From contig CBDCER010000002.1 in the NCBI GenBank assembly GCA_965215855.1, forward strand, positions 372,001 through 436,000: DNA of 64,000 bases, written 5' to 3'. Positions 44,809-52,601 of this stretch are shown here, one piece after another (within the stretch, counting starts at the first letter, position 1; each line of letters opens with the position of its first letter). This DNA comes from J027 sp965215855. GTDB lineage: Bacteria > Chloroflexota > Anaerolineae > Aggregatilineales > J027. Under the pieces are notes generated by a model. It was not told the origin of the DNA. It did no database searches and saw only the letters and a program-made list of their open reading frames with translations. A program made the translations under genes and the position numbers.

Positions 44809-45732
44809 TCAATCCGCCCGCAGAATCTCGCGTCCATTGATGACATCCTGTTTGATCTGGGCGACCAATGCTTCGATGCTGGAGAATTTGACCTCGCCGC
44901 GTAGCCGTTCCACAAAGTCCAACGATAGGTGTTGGCCGTAAATATCGCGGTCAAAATCCAGCAAATGGGCTTCAACCGTAATGCCGTCGCCAGAAAATGT
45001 TGGACGATGGCCGATATTGGTCACCGCTTTGAATGTCTCGTCGCCCAAATATGCCCAACACGCATAAACACCATTTTGAGGCAAAATCAGTTGCGGCCAG
45101 GAATCCAGATTCGCCGTCGGGAAGCCGATCTGGCGACCACGTTTTTCGCCATGTACCACTTCACCCCCTACCGCATAGGGTCGTCCTAGAAAGTGATTTG
45201 CCAGGCTGATGTCGCCTTCGCGCAATGCTGACCGGATGTTCGCGCTGCGAATGACCTGTCCATCGTTGGTCAACAAGTCAATCGTTTCGACGGTGAAGCC
45301 TTTTTGATGTCCTTGCTCCCGCAAGAAGTCGATGTTTCCCTCGCGTTGATACCCTAGAGCAAAATCTGCCGTTGCCCACAACGACGATAGCCGCAAGTGA
45401 TTACACAGTTGATCCACGAAGTCTTTGGCTCGCACTTGACGCACACGATCATCAAAAGGATGCGTAACGATCACATCCACGCCCAGTTCACCCAGCAAAT
45501 GTGCCCGCATGTCTGGCGATGTCAGGTAGTAGCGCCCTTCCAACCCTCTAAGTACCACATCGGGATGTGGGAAAAAGGTCAACACGACTGCCAGGCGATC
45601 CGACGCATGGGCCTGTTTCACCAATTTCTGAATCAGGAATTGATGACCGCGATGCAAGCCATCGAACACGCCAACGGTTACCATACTGGGACGATCCAGT
45701 TGCACATCAGTTAGATTACGAAAATGTTGCAT
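44809..45732 (-). CDS. ribF: Bifunctional riboflavin kinase / FMN adenylyltransferase
   Basis: A 307-residue enzyme making FMN from riboflavin and then FAD. The N-terminal nucleotidyl-transferase domain has VTVGVFDGLHRGHQFLI, TFFPHPDVVL and FALGYQREGN. The C-terminal kinase domain has GFPTANLDSW, NGVYACWAYLGDE and TNIGHRPTF. It is the last gene of the nusA-infB operon, a common position for ribF. Confidence 0.95.
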   Translation of the reverse strand: MQHFRNLTDVQLDRPSMVTVGVFDGLHRGHQFLIQKLVKQAHASDRLAVVLTFFPHPDVVLRGLEGRYYLTSPDMRAHLLGELGVDVIVTHPFDDRVRQVRAKDFVDQLCNHLRLSSLWATADFALGYQREGNIDFLREQGHQKGFTVETIDLLTNDGQVIRSANIRSALREGDISLANHFLGRPYAVGGEVVHGEKRGRQIGFPTANLDSWPQLILPQNGVYACWAYLGDETFKAVTNIGHRPTFSGDGITVEAHLLDFDRDIYGQHLSLDFVERLRGEVKFSSIEALVAQIKQDVINGREILRAD

Positions 45733-45747
45733 GGAGTTCCTGTCTCG

Positions 45748-46626
45748 CTATGTAAACACCTTTAGTGGCTTCCACTGCTGCGAATTGCGCCGTTCCAACA
45801 ATGCGATGAAACAGCCTGTATGATCGTATGCCCGTGTTGGTCCTGATGCAGGATCATTGGCAGGCACAAAACCACCCTGGCGCACGGTCTGGCTTTGTTC
45901 AGCCGTCAAATCCAGGCGCGGCATATCCGTCAGTGGAGCATCTGCTGGCAGTATATAGTCGTGCCATGTATGCTGTGCAAATGCCTGCCGCAGTGCATCC
46001 AAATTCACGGCATTTTCAACCCGGAAACACTCACCGCTGGCAGTGCGTCGCAATGCCGAGAGGTGTGCCCCCACGCCTAGCCCACGTCCAATATCATATG
46101 CAAGGCTGCGGATATACGTGCCCGATGAGCAAACTACATGCAATCCAAAACGCGGAAAATCCCAGTGTGTGATGACAAGCGCGTCTATTGTAACTTGACG
46201 GGCGGGGCGTTCCACCGTTTGACCCTGGCGGGCCAGCTCATACAGTTTTTTGCCACCCTGCTTGATGGCGCTATACATGGGCGGAACTTGATCTATCACA
46301 CCTTGAAAACGTGGCAAGATGGCCGCCACTTGTTCTCGTGAAATGGGCGTATCGTTGGTGCTGATGATTTGGCCTTCGGCATCGTAAGTATCGGTCTCGA
46401 CTCCCAGATGAATTTCAGCCTGATAGGTTTTGGTGTGGGCCATCACATAGTCGCTGAGGCGGGTAGCTTTCCCCAGGCAAACAATCAGCACGCCTGTCGC
46501 CAACGGGTCCAGTGTACCGGCATGACCAACCTTTTTGATCTTCGCACCACGTCGCACGATAGCGACAACATCGTGGCTGGTCATACCTACCGGTTTATCA
46601 ACATTCAGGAAGCCAAATGCGTTCAA
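45748..46626 (-). CDS. truB: tRNA pseudouridine(55) synthase TruB
   Basis: A 292-residue enzyme forming pseudouridine 55 in the T-loop of tRNAs. The catalytic aspartate is D40 in GHAGTLDPLATG. Other marks are LNVDKPVGMTSHDVV, VPPMYSAIKQGGKKLYE and CSSGTYIRSLA. The start is a TTG at 46626, immediately after the nrnA stop, so initiation probably depends on coupling. Confidence 0.96.
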   Translation of the reverse strand: MNAFGFLNVDKPVGMTSHDVVAIVRRGAKIKKVGHAGTLDPLATGVLIVCLGKATRLSDYVMAHTKTYQAEIHLGVETDTYDAEGQIISTNDTPISREQVAAILPRFQGVIDQVPPMYSAIKQGGKKLYELARQGQTVERPARQVTIDALVITHWDFPRFGLHVVCSSGTYIRSLAYDIGRGLGVGAHLSALRRTASGECFRVENAVNLDALRQAFAQHTWHDYILPADAPLTDMPRLDLTAEQSQTVRQGGFVPANDPASGPTRAYDHTGCFIALLERRNSQQWKPLKVFT

Positions 46627-46627
46627 C

Positions 46628-47626
46628 TCAATAGACCCGCTCGCCGCGTTGTGCCTCTGCTTTCAGCAATGGAATAACACGCTCTTCGCTGGCCTTCAGC
46701 GTCGTCTTCCTGAGCGTGCAACCACTCGCCAAAACATGCCCGCCGCCACCCAGATTCAGCGCCACCTGGCTAACATCATAGCCCGGCACGGCCCGCATAC
46801 TGACATCCACGCGATTACGATCTAACCCCGTGAACACAACCGCAATCACCGCATCATCGACTTGTACCAGGTAACTTGACAGGCCAGTATATTCGCCAGG
46901 TTCCATGCCTACAGCACGATAGTCTTCCTCAGTCACAGTGGCCCAGACCACACCGTCTTCTAACATCACACGCGGCAAAACACGCCCATAAAGACGCATC
47001 AGCCCTGTCGGTTGGCTGGCAAGCGTGCGTTGGACAATAGAGGATAAATCAGCGCCAGCAGTCATCAATCGCTGGACTTTGCCCATGACAGCAGCGGTCA
47101 CATTATTGGTGCGGAAACATAAGGTATCAGTTACAACACCGGTCAGCAGACATTGAGCCGTCGCGGCGGAGAGGGGCCAGCCCATCCGGTCAATCCAATC
47201 CAAGACGCCTTCAGCGGCGGCCACCGTCCGAGCATCAACCAGATTCACATCACCAAACAGCAGATTCGTCTGGTGATGATCAAGCTGGATCAGCGGACGC
47301 CCAATGTTGAAAAGGGTCGCACCAACATCGCCCAATCGTTCTTTATCGCTGGCATCGGTGCTGATGACCAGATCCGGGTCAAATCCATTGACATCACCCT
47401 GAATCGTATCGCTGTCGGGCACAAACGCGAAACGTTGGGGAAGGCCGCCATCGACAAAGGGCACAACTTCTTTGCCCTGTTCACATAAAGCAGTTGTCAG
47501 GCCCATCAGAGAGCCAATTGCATCGCCATCGGGGTAGATGTGTGTCACAACGGCGATTTTTTGTGCCTGTTCCACTAATTCGCGGGCCTCATCCCACTCC
47601 AGGTGAACTAATGGGGTTTCATTCAT
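46628..47626 (-). CDS. DHH-family phosphoesterase (NrnA-like)
   Basis: A 332-residue DHH/DHHA1 protein of the NrnA group, which degrades nanoRNAs and often pAp or cyclic dinucleotide products. The metal ligands are in THIYPDGDAIGS (D33, D35), D91 region VISTDASD, and the DHH motif D116-H117-H118 (LDHHQTN). The DHHA1 substrate loop is NLGGGGHVLASGC. The start overlaps rbfA by 8 bases. The position between rbfA and truB is typical. Confidence 0.92.
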   Translation of the reverse strand: MNETPLVHLEWDEARELVEQAQKIAVVTHIYPDGDAIGSLMGLTTALCEQGKEVVPFVDGGLPQRFAFVPDSDTIQGDVNGFDPDLVISTDASDKERLGDVGATLFNIGRPLIQLDHHQTNLLFGDVNLVDARTVAAAEGVLDWIDRMGWPLSAATAQCLLTGVVTDTLCFRTNNVTAAVMGKVQRLMTAGADLSSIVQRTLASQPTGLMRLYGRVLPRVMLEDGVVWATVTEEDYRAVGMEPGEYTGLSSYLVQVDDAVIAVVFTGLDRNRVDVSMRAVPGYDVSQVALNLGGGGHVLASGCTLRKTTLKASEERVIPLLKAEAQRGERVY

Positions 47627-48005
47627 CCGATTCTCGATCCGTTTCTATTGATTCGTCGTCATGCTGATCATCTTTTAGTGCATCCAACACTGACTCGATG
47701 TGCATCGCCTGAGACAACATTACATCCCACTCAAAATGCAGTTGAGGCATACGTCGCAGGCGCAACCGCGATGCCAATTCGCTCCGCAGAAAACCTTGCG
47801 CCCGGTCCAGTGCATCCAGCACCTCATCCTGACGGTCTTCTTCACCCAACGCATTGATGTAGATGGTGGCGTGTTCAATTTCTCGATCCAACCGCACATC
47901 TGTGATAGTCAAGCCCTGCAAGCGCGGGTCGCGCACTTCCATTAACAATAACTGGCTGAGATGGTTGTGGATTAACTCCGCAACCCGTTCAGACTTAATC
48001 GACAC
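47619..48005 (-). CDS. rbfA: Ribosome-binding factor A
   Basis: A 128-residue KH-fold factor for late 30S assembly. Conserved: RVAELIHNHLSQLLLMEVRDPRLQGLTITDVRLDRE and the AQGFLRSELASRLRLRRMPQLHFEWD end segment. GTG 48005 follows AGGAG by 8 nt. It lies 24 bp downstream of infB. Confidence 0.95.
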   Translation of the reverse strand: MSIKSERVAELIHNHLSQLLLMEVRDPRLQGLTITDVRLDREIEHATIYINALGEEDRQDEVLDALDRAQGFLRSELASRLRLRRMPQLHFEWDVMLSQAMHIESVLDALKDDQHDDESIETDRESDE

Positions 48006-48029
48006 CGGTCAAACTCCTAATCTATCAGG

Positions 48030-49829
48030 CTAATTGACTCGTTCTCGCACAACGAACTCGATTTCGTCGCCTTCTCGGAAATTCGAGAAACGATCCAGCC
48101 CGATGCCACATTCAAACCCAGAGCGCACCTCACGCACATCTTCTTCAAAACGTTTGAGGCTGCTCACACTATGGTTTTCGCTAATGATTTTGCCATCTCG
48201 CACGACGCGGGCTTTGGCATTACGTCGGGCTACCCCATTGAGAATGTAGCTGCCAGCAATCTGGCCCACCCGCGAAATCTTAAAGACCTTTCGCACCTGT
48301 GCCACACCAATGATCTTATCTTCATAAACTGGGTCCAGCATACCTTTCAGCGCCAATTCCACATCCTCGATCATCTTATAGATGATGTTATAGGTGCGAA
48401 TATCGACACCGGCTGCTGCCGCCGCGTGTTCAGCTGCTCCATCAACCTGTGCATTGAAACCAATCACTACCGCATCAGACGCCGCCGCCAGATTGATGTC
48501 GTTCTCAGTCACATTACCAATATCAGCGTGTAACACATTGACGCCCACCTCGTCGGTCGCCAGATCTTTCAACGAATTGATCACCGGTTCTAGCGAGCCG
48601 TTCACATCAACTTTGACGATCAGCAACAATTCTTTCGTATCGCTTTGCTGCATTCGCTCAAAGAACGCTTCCAAGGTCAAAGCCTGGGCAGCCACCTCAG
48701 CAGGTTGGCTGGCAGCTTCATCACGTTCGCCGACAATATTGCGGGCGATCTTCACATTCGCCACAACTTCAAAGCGATCACCAGCCTGGGGCGGTGCATC
48801 CAGGCCCATCACTGAAACTGGAAACGATGGTCCAGCTTCCTTAATATTGCGGCCCCGCTCATCAAACATCGACTTAATGCGACCATGACTTACCCCAGCA
48901 ACGACTACATCCCCTCGGCGTAGTGTGCCATTTTGCACCAACAGAGTTGCAATCGGGCCACGGCCACGTTCGGTGCGGCCTTCAATCACAACGCCTGCCG
49001 CCTGGCTTTCGGGATTTGCAACGATCTCCGTTTCTTCAGACGCCAGCAAAATTGCTTCTAAGAGATTGTCCAGGCCGGTCTGGGTTTTGGCCGAAACCGG
49101 AACCACCAACGTATCGCCCCCCCACTCATCCGGCGTCAATTCGACTTCCATGAGCTGCTGTTTGACGCGATCTGGATTGGCGTTGGGCTTGTCAACTTTG
49201 TTCAACGCGACGACAATCGGCACACCTGCTGCACGGGCATGGCTCAATGCCTCGCGGGTGGTCGGCATCACACCATCATCGGCAGCCACCACCAACACCG
49301 CCACATCTGCACCTTGAGCGCCACGCGCCCGCATAGCGGTAAACGCTTCGTGACCAGGAGTATCGAGGAAAGTGACCAACTGCTCGTCATGTTCAATCTG
49401 ATAAGCGCCAATATGCTGGGTAATGCCGCCGGCTTCGCCCTCAGCCACCTGTGTCTTGCGAATGGCATCTAATAGTGAGGTCTTGCCATGATCGACGTGT
49501 CCCAAAATTGATACCACTGGCGGACGGCGTTGTAAGTGCGATTTGTCCTCAGTCTCATACAACTCCTTGCGCCATTTAGGACGTTGAGCCTCGATTTCAG
49601 CCTGTCGCGCCTCTTCCTCCACCTCACGCAGTGGGCGTGGCACAAAGCCCATTTCTTCAATGATGATAGCCGCTGTGTCATAATCAATTTGTTGATTAAT
49701 GGAAGCCATAATGCCGTTGGCGATCAACTGTTTCATCACATCAATCGGACTGGTTTCCATCAATTCTGACAGTTCACGCACCGTGATAAAATCCGGTATA
49801 TCAAGCGTTTGCTGCTGTTCCTTAGCCAT
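48030..49829 (-). CDS. infB: Translation initiation factor IF-2
   Basis: A 599-residue initiation GTPase that positions fMet-tRNA and joins subunits. G1 is GHVDHGKT at 110-117, G3 is DTPGHEAF, and G4 is NKVD. The C-terminal tRNA-binding domains end VRSGFECGIGLDRFSNFREGDEIE. It has a short N-terminus: only one IF2-N-like module (FITVRELSELMETSPIDVMKQLI) and no long charged extension. AAGGAGG lies 4 nt before the ATG. A terminator-like leader precedes it. Confidence 0.96.
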   Translation of the reverse strand: MAKEQQQTLDIPDFITVRELSELMETSPIDVMKQLIANGIMASINQQIDYDTAAIIIEEMGFVPRPLREVEEEARQAEIEAQRPKWRKELYETEDKSHLQRRPPVVSILGHVDHGKTSLLDAIRKTQVAEGEAGGITQHIGAYQIEHDEQLVTFLDTPGHEAFTAMRARGAQGADVAVLVVAADDGVMPTTREALSHARAAGVPIVVALNKVDKPNANPDRVKQQLMEVELTPDEWGGDTLVVPVSAKTQTGLDNLLEAILLASEETEIVANPESQAAGVVIEGRTERGRGPIATLLVQNGTLRRGDVVVAGVSHGRIKSMFDERGRNIKEAGPSFPVSVMGLDAPPQAGDRFEVVANVKIARNIVGERDEAASQPAEVAAQALTLEAFFERMQQSDTKELLLIVKVDVNGSLEPVINSLKDLATDEVGVNVLHADIGNVTENDINLAAASDAVVIGFNAQVDGAAEHAAAAAGVDIRTYNIIYKMIEDVELALKGMLDPVYEDKIIGVAQVRKVFKISRVGQIAGSYILNGVARRNAKARVVRDGKIISENHSVSSLKRFEEDVREVRSGFECGIGLDRFSNFREGDEIEFVVRERVN

Positions 49830-49854
49830 ATAGCCTCCTTAGTTGGAAAAAACA

Positions 49855-49917
49855 ACACGTCACAGGTAGTCGAGAGAATCTCTCCGAGGCCCGTGACGTG
49901 TGCCACGCCGAAGCGTG
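49855..49917 (-). promoter_or_regulatory. Structured leader / attenuator-like hairpins between ylxR and infB
   Basis: Read on the minus strand, there is first a 5-bp hairpin CACGC-TTCG-GCGTG (49904-49917, UUCG tetraloop). Then comes a long stem ACACGTCACGGG / CCTGTGACGTGT (12 bp with one G-U; outer arms 49893-49901 and 49855-49863), enclosing an inner GAGAG-ATT-CTCTC hairpin (49872-49884). The long stem is followed by TGTTTTTT, as in an intrinsic terminator. It ends ~15 bp before the infB ribosome site, so it could attenuate transcription into infB and the genes after it. Confidence 0.65.
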
Positions 49918-49941
49918 ATAACCGATCTGGATGTACGCCAG

Positions 49942-50232
49942 CTAGTGCTTGTCAGGCATGGCTGCTCTTATCCGTTCCCGGTCCTCCGCAGTCAAAGTCG
50001 TCCGCAATGCTTTGTCCAACACGGTGGTTGTCATTGCTTTTTCCCAGCAGGCATGTTCAGTACATAGATAAGCACCACGCCCATTCTGTTTCCCTGTCGG
50101 ATCAACTAGCACACCTGCGTCGGGTGTCCGCACCAAACGAACCAGGGTTCGCTTATTGGTGGTCTGCCGACAGACAACGCATGTCCGCTGGGGAATATGC
50201 TTGCGTCGCCCTGACTGCTTCTTGTTTCCCAT
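49942..50232 (-). CDS. ylxR: YlxR-family RNA-binding protein (RnpM-like)
   Basis: A 96-residue protein of the YlxR family found between nusA and infB. It has RTCVVCRQTTNKRTLVRLVR and the GRGAYLC motif with paired cysteines (CVVC). In Bacillus the family member modulates RNase P. ATG 50232 has GAGG 10 nt upstream; GTG 50238 is closer to that site and also possible. Confidence 0.9.
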   Translation of the reverse strand: MGNKKQSGRRKHIPQRTCVVCRQTTNKRTLVRLVRTPDAGVLVDPTGKQNGRGAYLCTEHACWEKAMTTTVLDKALRTTLTAEDRERIRAAMPDKH

Positions 50233-50289
50233 CGTCACCGAGCCTCAAGCCCAATATATAAATTTGGCTTGCACAACCTCCTGAACGGG

Positions 50290-52257
50290 TTAGTCTTCAT
50301 CAAAATCAAATTCGTCAAATTCCTGCCGACGACGACTACCTTTGCGCCGCCGTTTGGCAATAACCTCGCCCAAATCCTCATCGTAGACCAATTGAACGCG
50401 GCGGTCTTTGCCTTTCTTCCCCTTTTTGCGAGACTTGGAATATTCTTCGTCTTCATCTTGATAGTCATCATCAAATTGGGGTTCTTCCTGAATCACCGGG
50501 GGTGCTTTCGCCCTGGTGGGCTGGTGAACTGTTTCAACAACGTCGTCTTCAGGTTGCTCCAACACTGGAAACGCGGGTGGTGCTTCTTCATCAGGATCAA
50601 TTTCTGGCAGCACTTCTGCAACAAACTCAACATCCGCTTCTAGCAGCTCGTCTGCCTCTGCCTCTACGTCTTCAGCAGAAACCTCAACATCGTCAGTATC
50701 CGCCGCCAGATCGTCCTCTACCCCGTCTTCTACGGCTTCCGTGTGCATAATTTCTGGCAAGACGAGATCATCTAACGCATAGCGGATAGCTTCCATAGCG
50801 TCATCTTTAGCCCTATTCGCCACCAACATCTCCGACAGATAGGCTTCGTCAGCCAACACCCGGATCATCAATTCACCCACATTATCAATGCGACCCAGCG
50901 CCTTTACAATATCATCCGCCAATTCGAGATCTTGAATTGGCATCTCAAACGCGGCGGGTGGAATCAAAGGGCGGACGGCATCCAGGCGTGCAACACGCTC
51001 CAGGCGATCCGTGTCTCGCAGATCAACTTTGGCGTTCTCCACCAAAGCAACAAACCGGATCAAGGTGTTGTATTCTTCGGGCATCACTGGACGATTGTTA
51101 TGCTTCTTTTCCAGAATGCGCCCAACTTCTTCCACCAGATCAGGCTCTTCCTCAACAATTTCGTTCAGGGGCGATTCTTGCAATGCCTGATGATCCTCAA
51201 AAGCTGTTTCAGTCACACTCTTAATGTCGATCCGCCAACCGGTTAATTTGGCAGCCAGCCGTGCATTTTGTCCCTCGCGACCAATCGCCAATGACAAATG
51301 ATCTTCGGGCACGACAACGGTGGCCGTCCGCATCTGGTCAATTTCTTCATCCAGATATACACCACTAACCCGTGCGGGCGAAAGAGCTTTAGCGATGAAT
51401 CTGGCGGCATCAGCGTCCCACTCAATTACATCAATCTTTTCGTCATTCAGTTCTTTGATGATGTTTTGAATACGCATCCCACGCATCCCGACGCAAGCCC
51501 CTACCGGGTCAATACCATCCTGCAAGGCGATGACCGCTACCTTGCTCCGATAACCCGCCTCGCGTGCGATGTTCTTAATCTCCACCTGACCGTTATAGAT
51601 TTCGGGGACTTCATATTCCAATAGGCGCCGGAGCATATCTTTATGAGAACGCGACACAATAATCTGTGGGCCTCGGGTGCTGCGGTTAACTTCCAGCACA
51701 TACACGCGGATCTTGTCATGGGGGCGATAACGTTCATTGGGCATCTGATGACTGCGCGGCATAATCGCTTCTGCACGGCCTAACAGGCTCATGGTAACAC
51801 CCGCGCCCGATACACTTTGCACCGCGCCTGTCAATAAATCACCCTGGCGCTCGATGAACTCTTCATAGAGCGTCTCGCGCTCGGCTTCCCGAATGCGCTG
51901 TAAAATGACCTGTTTAGCAGTCTGCGCCGCAATACGCCCAAACTTCGTTCCCACATATTCCTCTGGAACCATCACCATATCGCCCAGTTGGCAATCCGGC
52001 TCATGCTGTTGGGCCTCAGCCAAGATAACCTCTGTTCGGTCGTTGATGACATCCTGGACAACTTCTTTCTCCACCAGGATTTGTGGGATACCATTGTTGT
52101 CAATGGTCGCCTGAATTTTCTGTTGATTAGAGCTAACATTCGCATCGCGCCGATAGGCCGAGACCAACGCCTGTTGAATGGCTTCAATCACAACTTCTTT
52201 GGGTAATGAGCGTGCTTCCAATATTTCATTAAAAGCCAGTGTGAAGTCGCTCTTCAT
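50290..52257 (-). CDS. nusA: Transcription termination/antitermination factor NusA with long acidic-basic tail
   Basis: A 655-residue NusA. The N-terminal RNAP-binding domain starts LAFNEILEARSLPKEVVIEAIQQAL. S1 is around GDLLTGAVQSVSGAGVTMSL; KH1/KH2 are around GACVGMRGMRIQNIIKELN and SLAIGREGQNARLAAKLTGW. After ~420, where many NusA proteins stop or carry AR repeats, comes a domain with NVGELMIRVLADEAYLSEML. A very acidic stretch (~520-580) and a final Lys/Arg then Asp/Glu tail (KSRKKGKKGKDRR ... EFDEFDFDED) follow. GGAG is 6 nt before the ATG. There is no rimP upstream; tRNA-Pro occupies that place. Confidence 0.93.
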   Translation of the reverse strand: MKSDFTLAFNEILEARSLPKEVVIEAIQQALVSAYRRDANVSSNQQKIQATIDNNGIPQILVEKEVVQDVINDRTEVILAEAQQHEPDCQLGDMVMVPEEYVGTKFGRIAAQTAKQVILQRIREAERETLYEEFIERQGDLLTGAVQSVSGAGVTMSLLGRAEAIMPRSHQMPNERYRPHDKIRVYVLEVNRSTRGPQIIVSRSHKDMLRRLLEYEVPEIYNGQVEIKNIAREAGYRSKVAVIALQDGIDPVGACVGMRGMRIQNIIKELNDEKIDVIEWDADAARFIAKALSPARVSGVYLDEEIDQMRTATVVVPEDHLSLAIGREGQNARLAAKLTGWRIDIKSVTETAFEDHQALQESPLNEIVEEEPDLVEEVGRILEKKHNNRPVMPEEYNTLIRFVALVENAKVDLRDTDRLERVARLDAVRPLIPPAAFEMPIQDLELADDIVKALGRIDNVGELMIRVLADEAYLSEMLVANRAKDDAMEAIRYALDDLVLPEIMHTEAVEDGVEDDLAADTDDVEVSAEDVEAEADELLEADVEFVAEVLPEIDPDEEAPPAFPVLEQPEDDVVETVHQPTRAKAPPVIQEEPQFDDDYQDEDEEYSKSRKKGKKGKDRRVQLVYDEDLGEVIAKRRRKGSRRRQEFDEFDFDED

Positions 52258-52456
52258 GTCTTACTCCAGATTAGGACTTTTCCCCTATAGATAGAAAAAG
52301 TGGGGTTGGCCCACTTTCAGAGATCACAATATCAGTGTATGGATCGTTCAAAGTATAGCACGGCGCCAAAGCCAAATCAAGCATAATTCACTCGTCGTTG
52401 CTGTACTTTTGATGCGGGATTTCAACAATGTAGTTCTGCCGAAAATCCGCAAACAA

Positions 52457-52480
52457 AAAGCCCAACTGCCGTCAGGCTTT
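52457..52480 (-). terminator. Terminator after tRNA-Pro
   Basis: On the minus strand, AAAGCC-12 nt-GGCTTT, followed by TTGTTTG, begins 6 nt after the tRNA 3' end. The stem is short (6 bp) but it is in the right place with a T-rich tail. Confidence 0.5.
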
Positions 52481-52485
52481 GTGTG

Positions 52486-52559
52486 TCGGGGCGCCGAGAC
52501 TTGAACTCGGGACCTCTTGCACCCCATGCAAGCGCGCTACCGGGCTGCGCCACGCCCCG
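52486..52559 (-). tRNA. tRNA-Pro (anticodon GGG)
   Basis: A 74-nt cloverleaf. The acceptor CGGGGCG pairs with CGCCCCG and the discriminator is A. The D-arm contains GCGCAGCCCGGTAGCGC. The anticodon stem CTTGC/GCAAG has the loop ATGGGGT (anticodon GGG, reading CCC/CCU proline codons). The T-arm is CCGAG-TTCAAGT-CTCGG. CCA is not encoded (the genome continues CAC). Confidence 0.93.
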
Positions 52560-52601
52560 TTCTTAGGGTGGAGACAGTATAGCAGGCGACGACGGTCAGC
52601 G

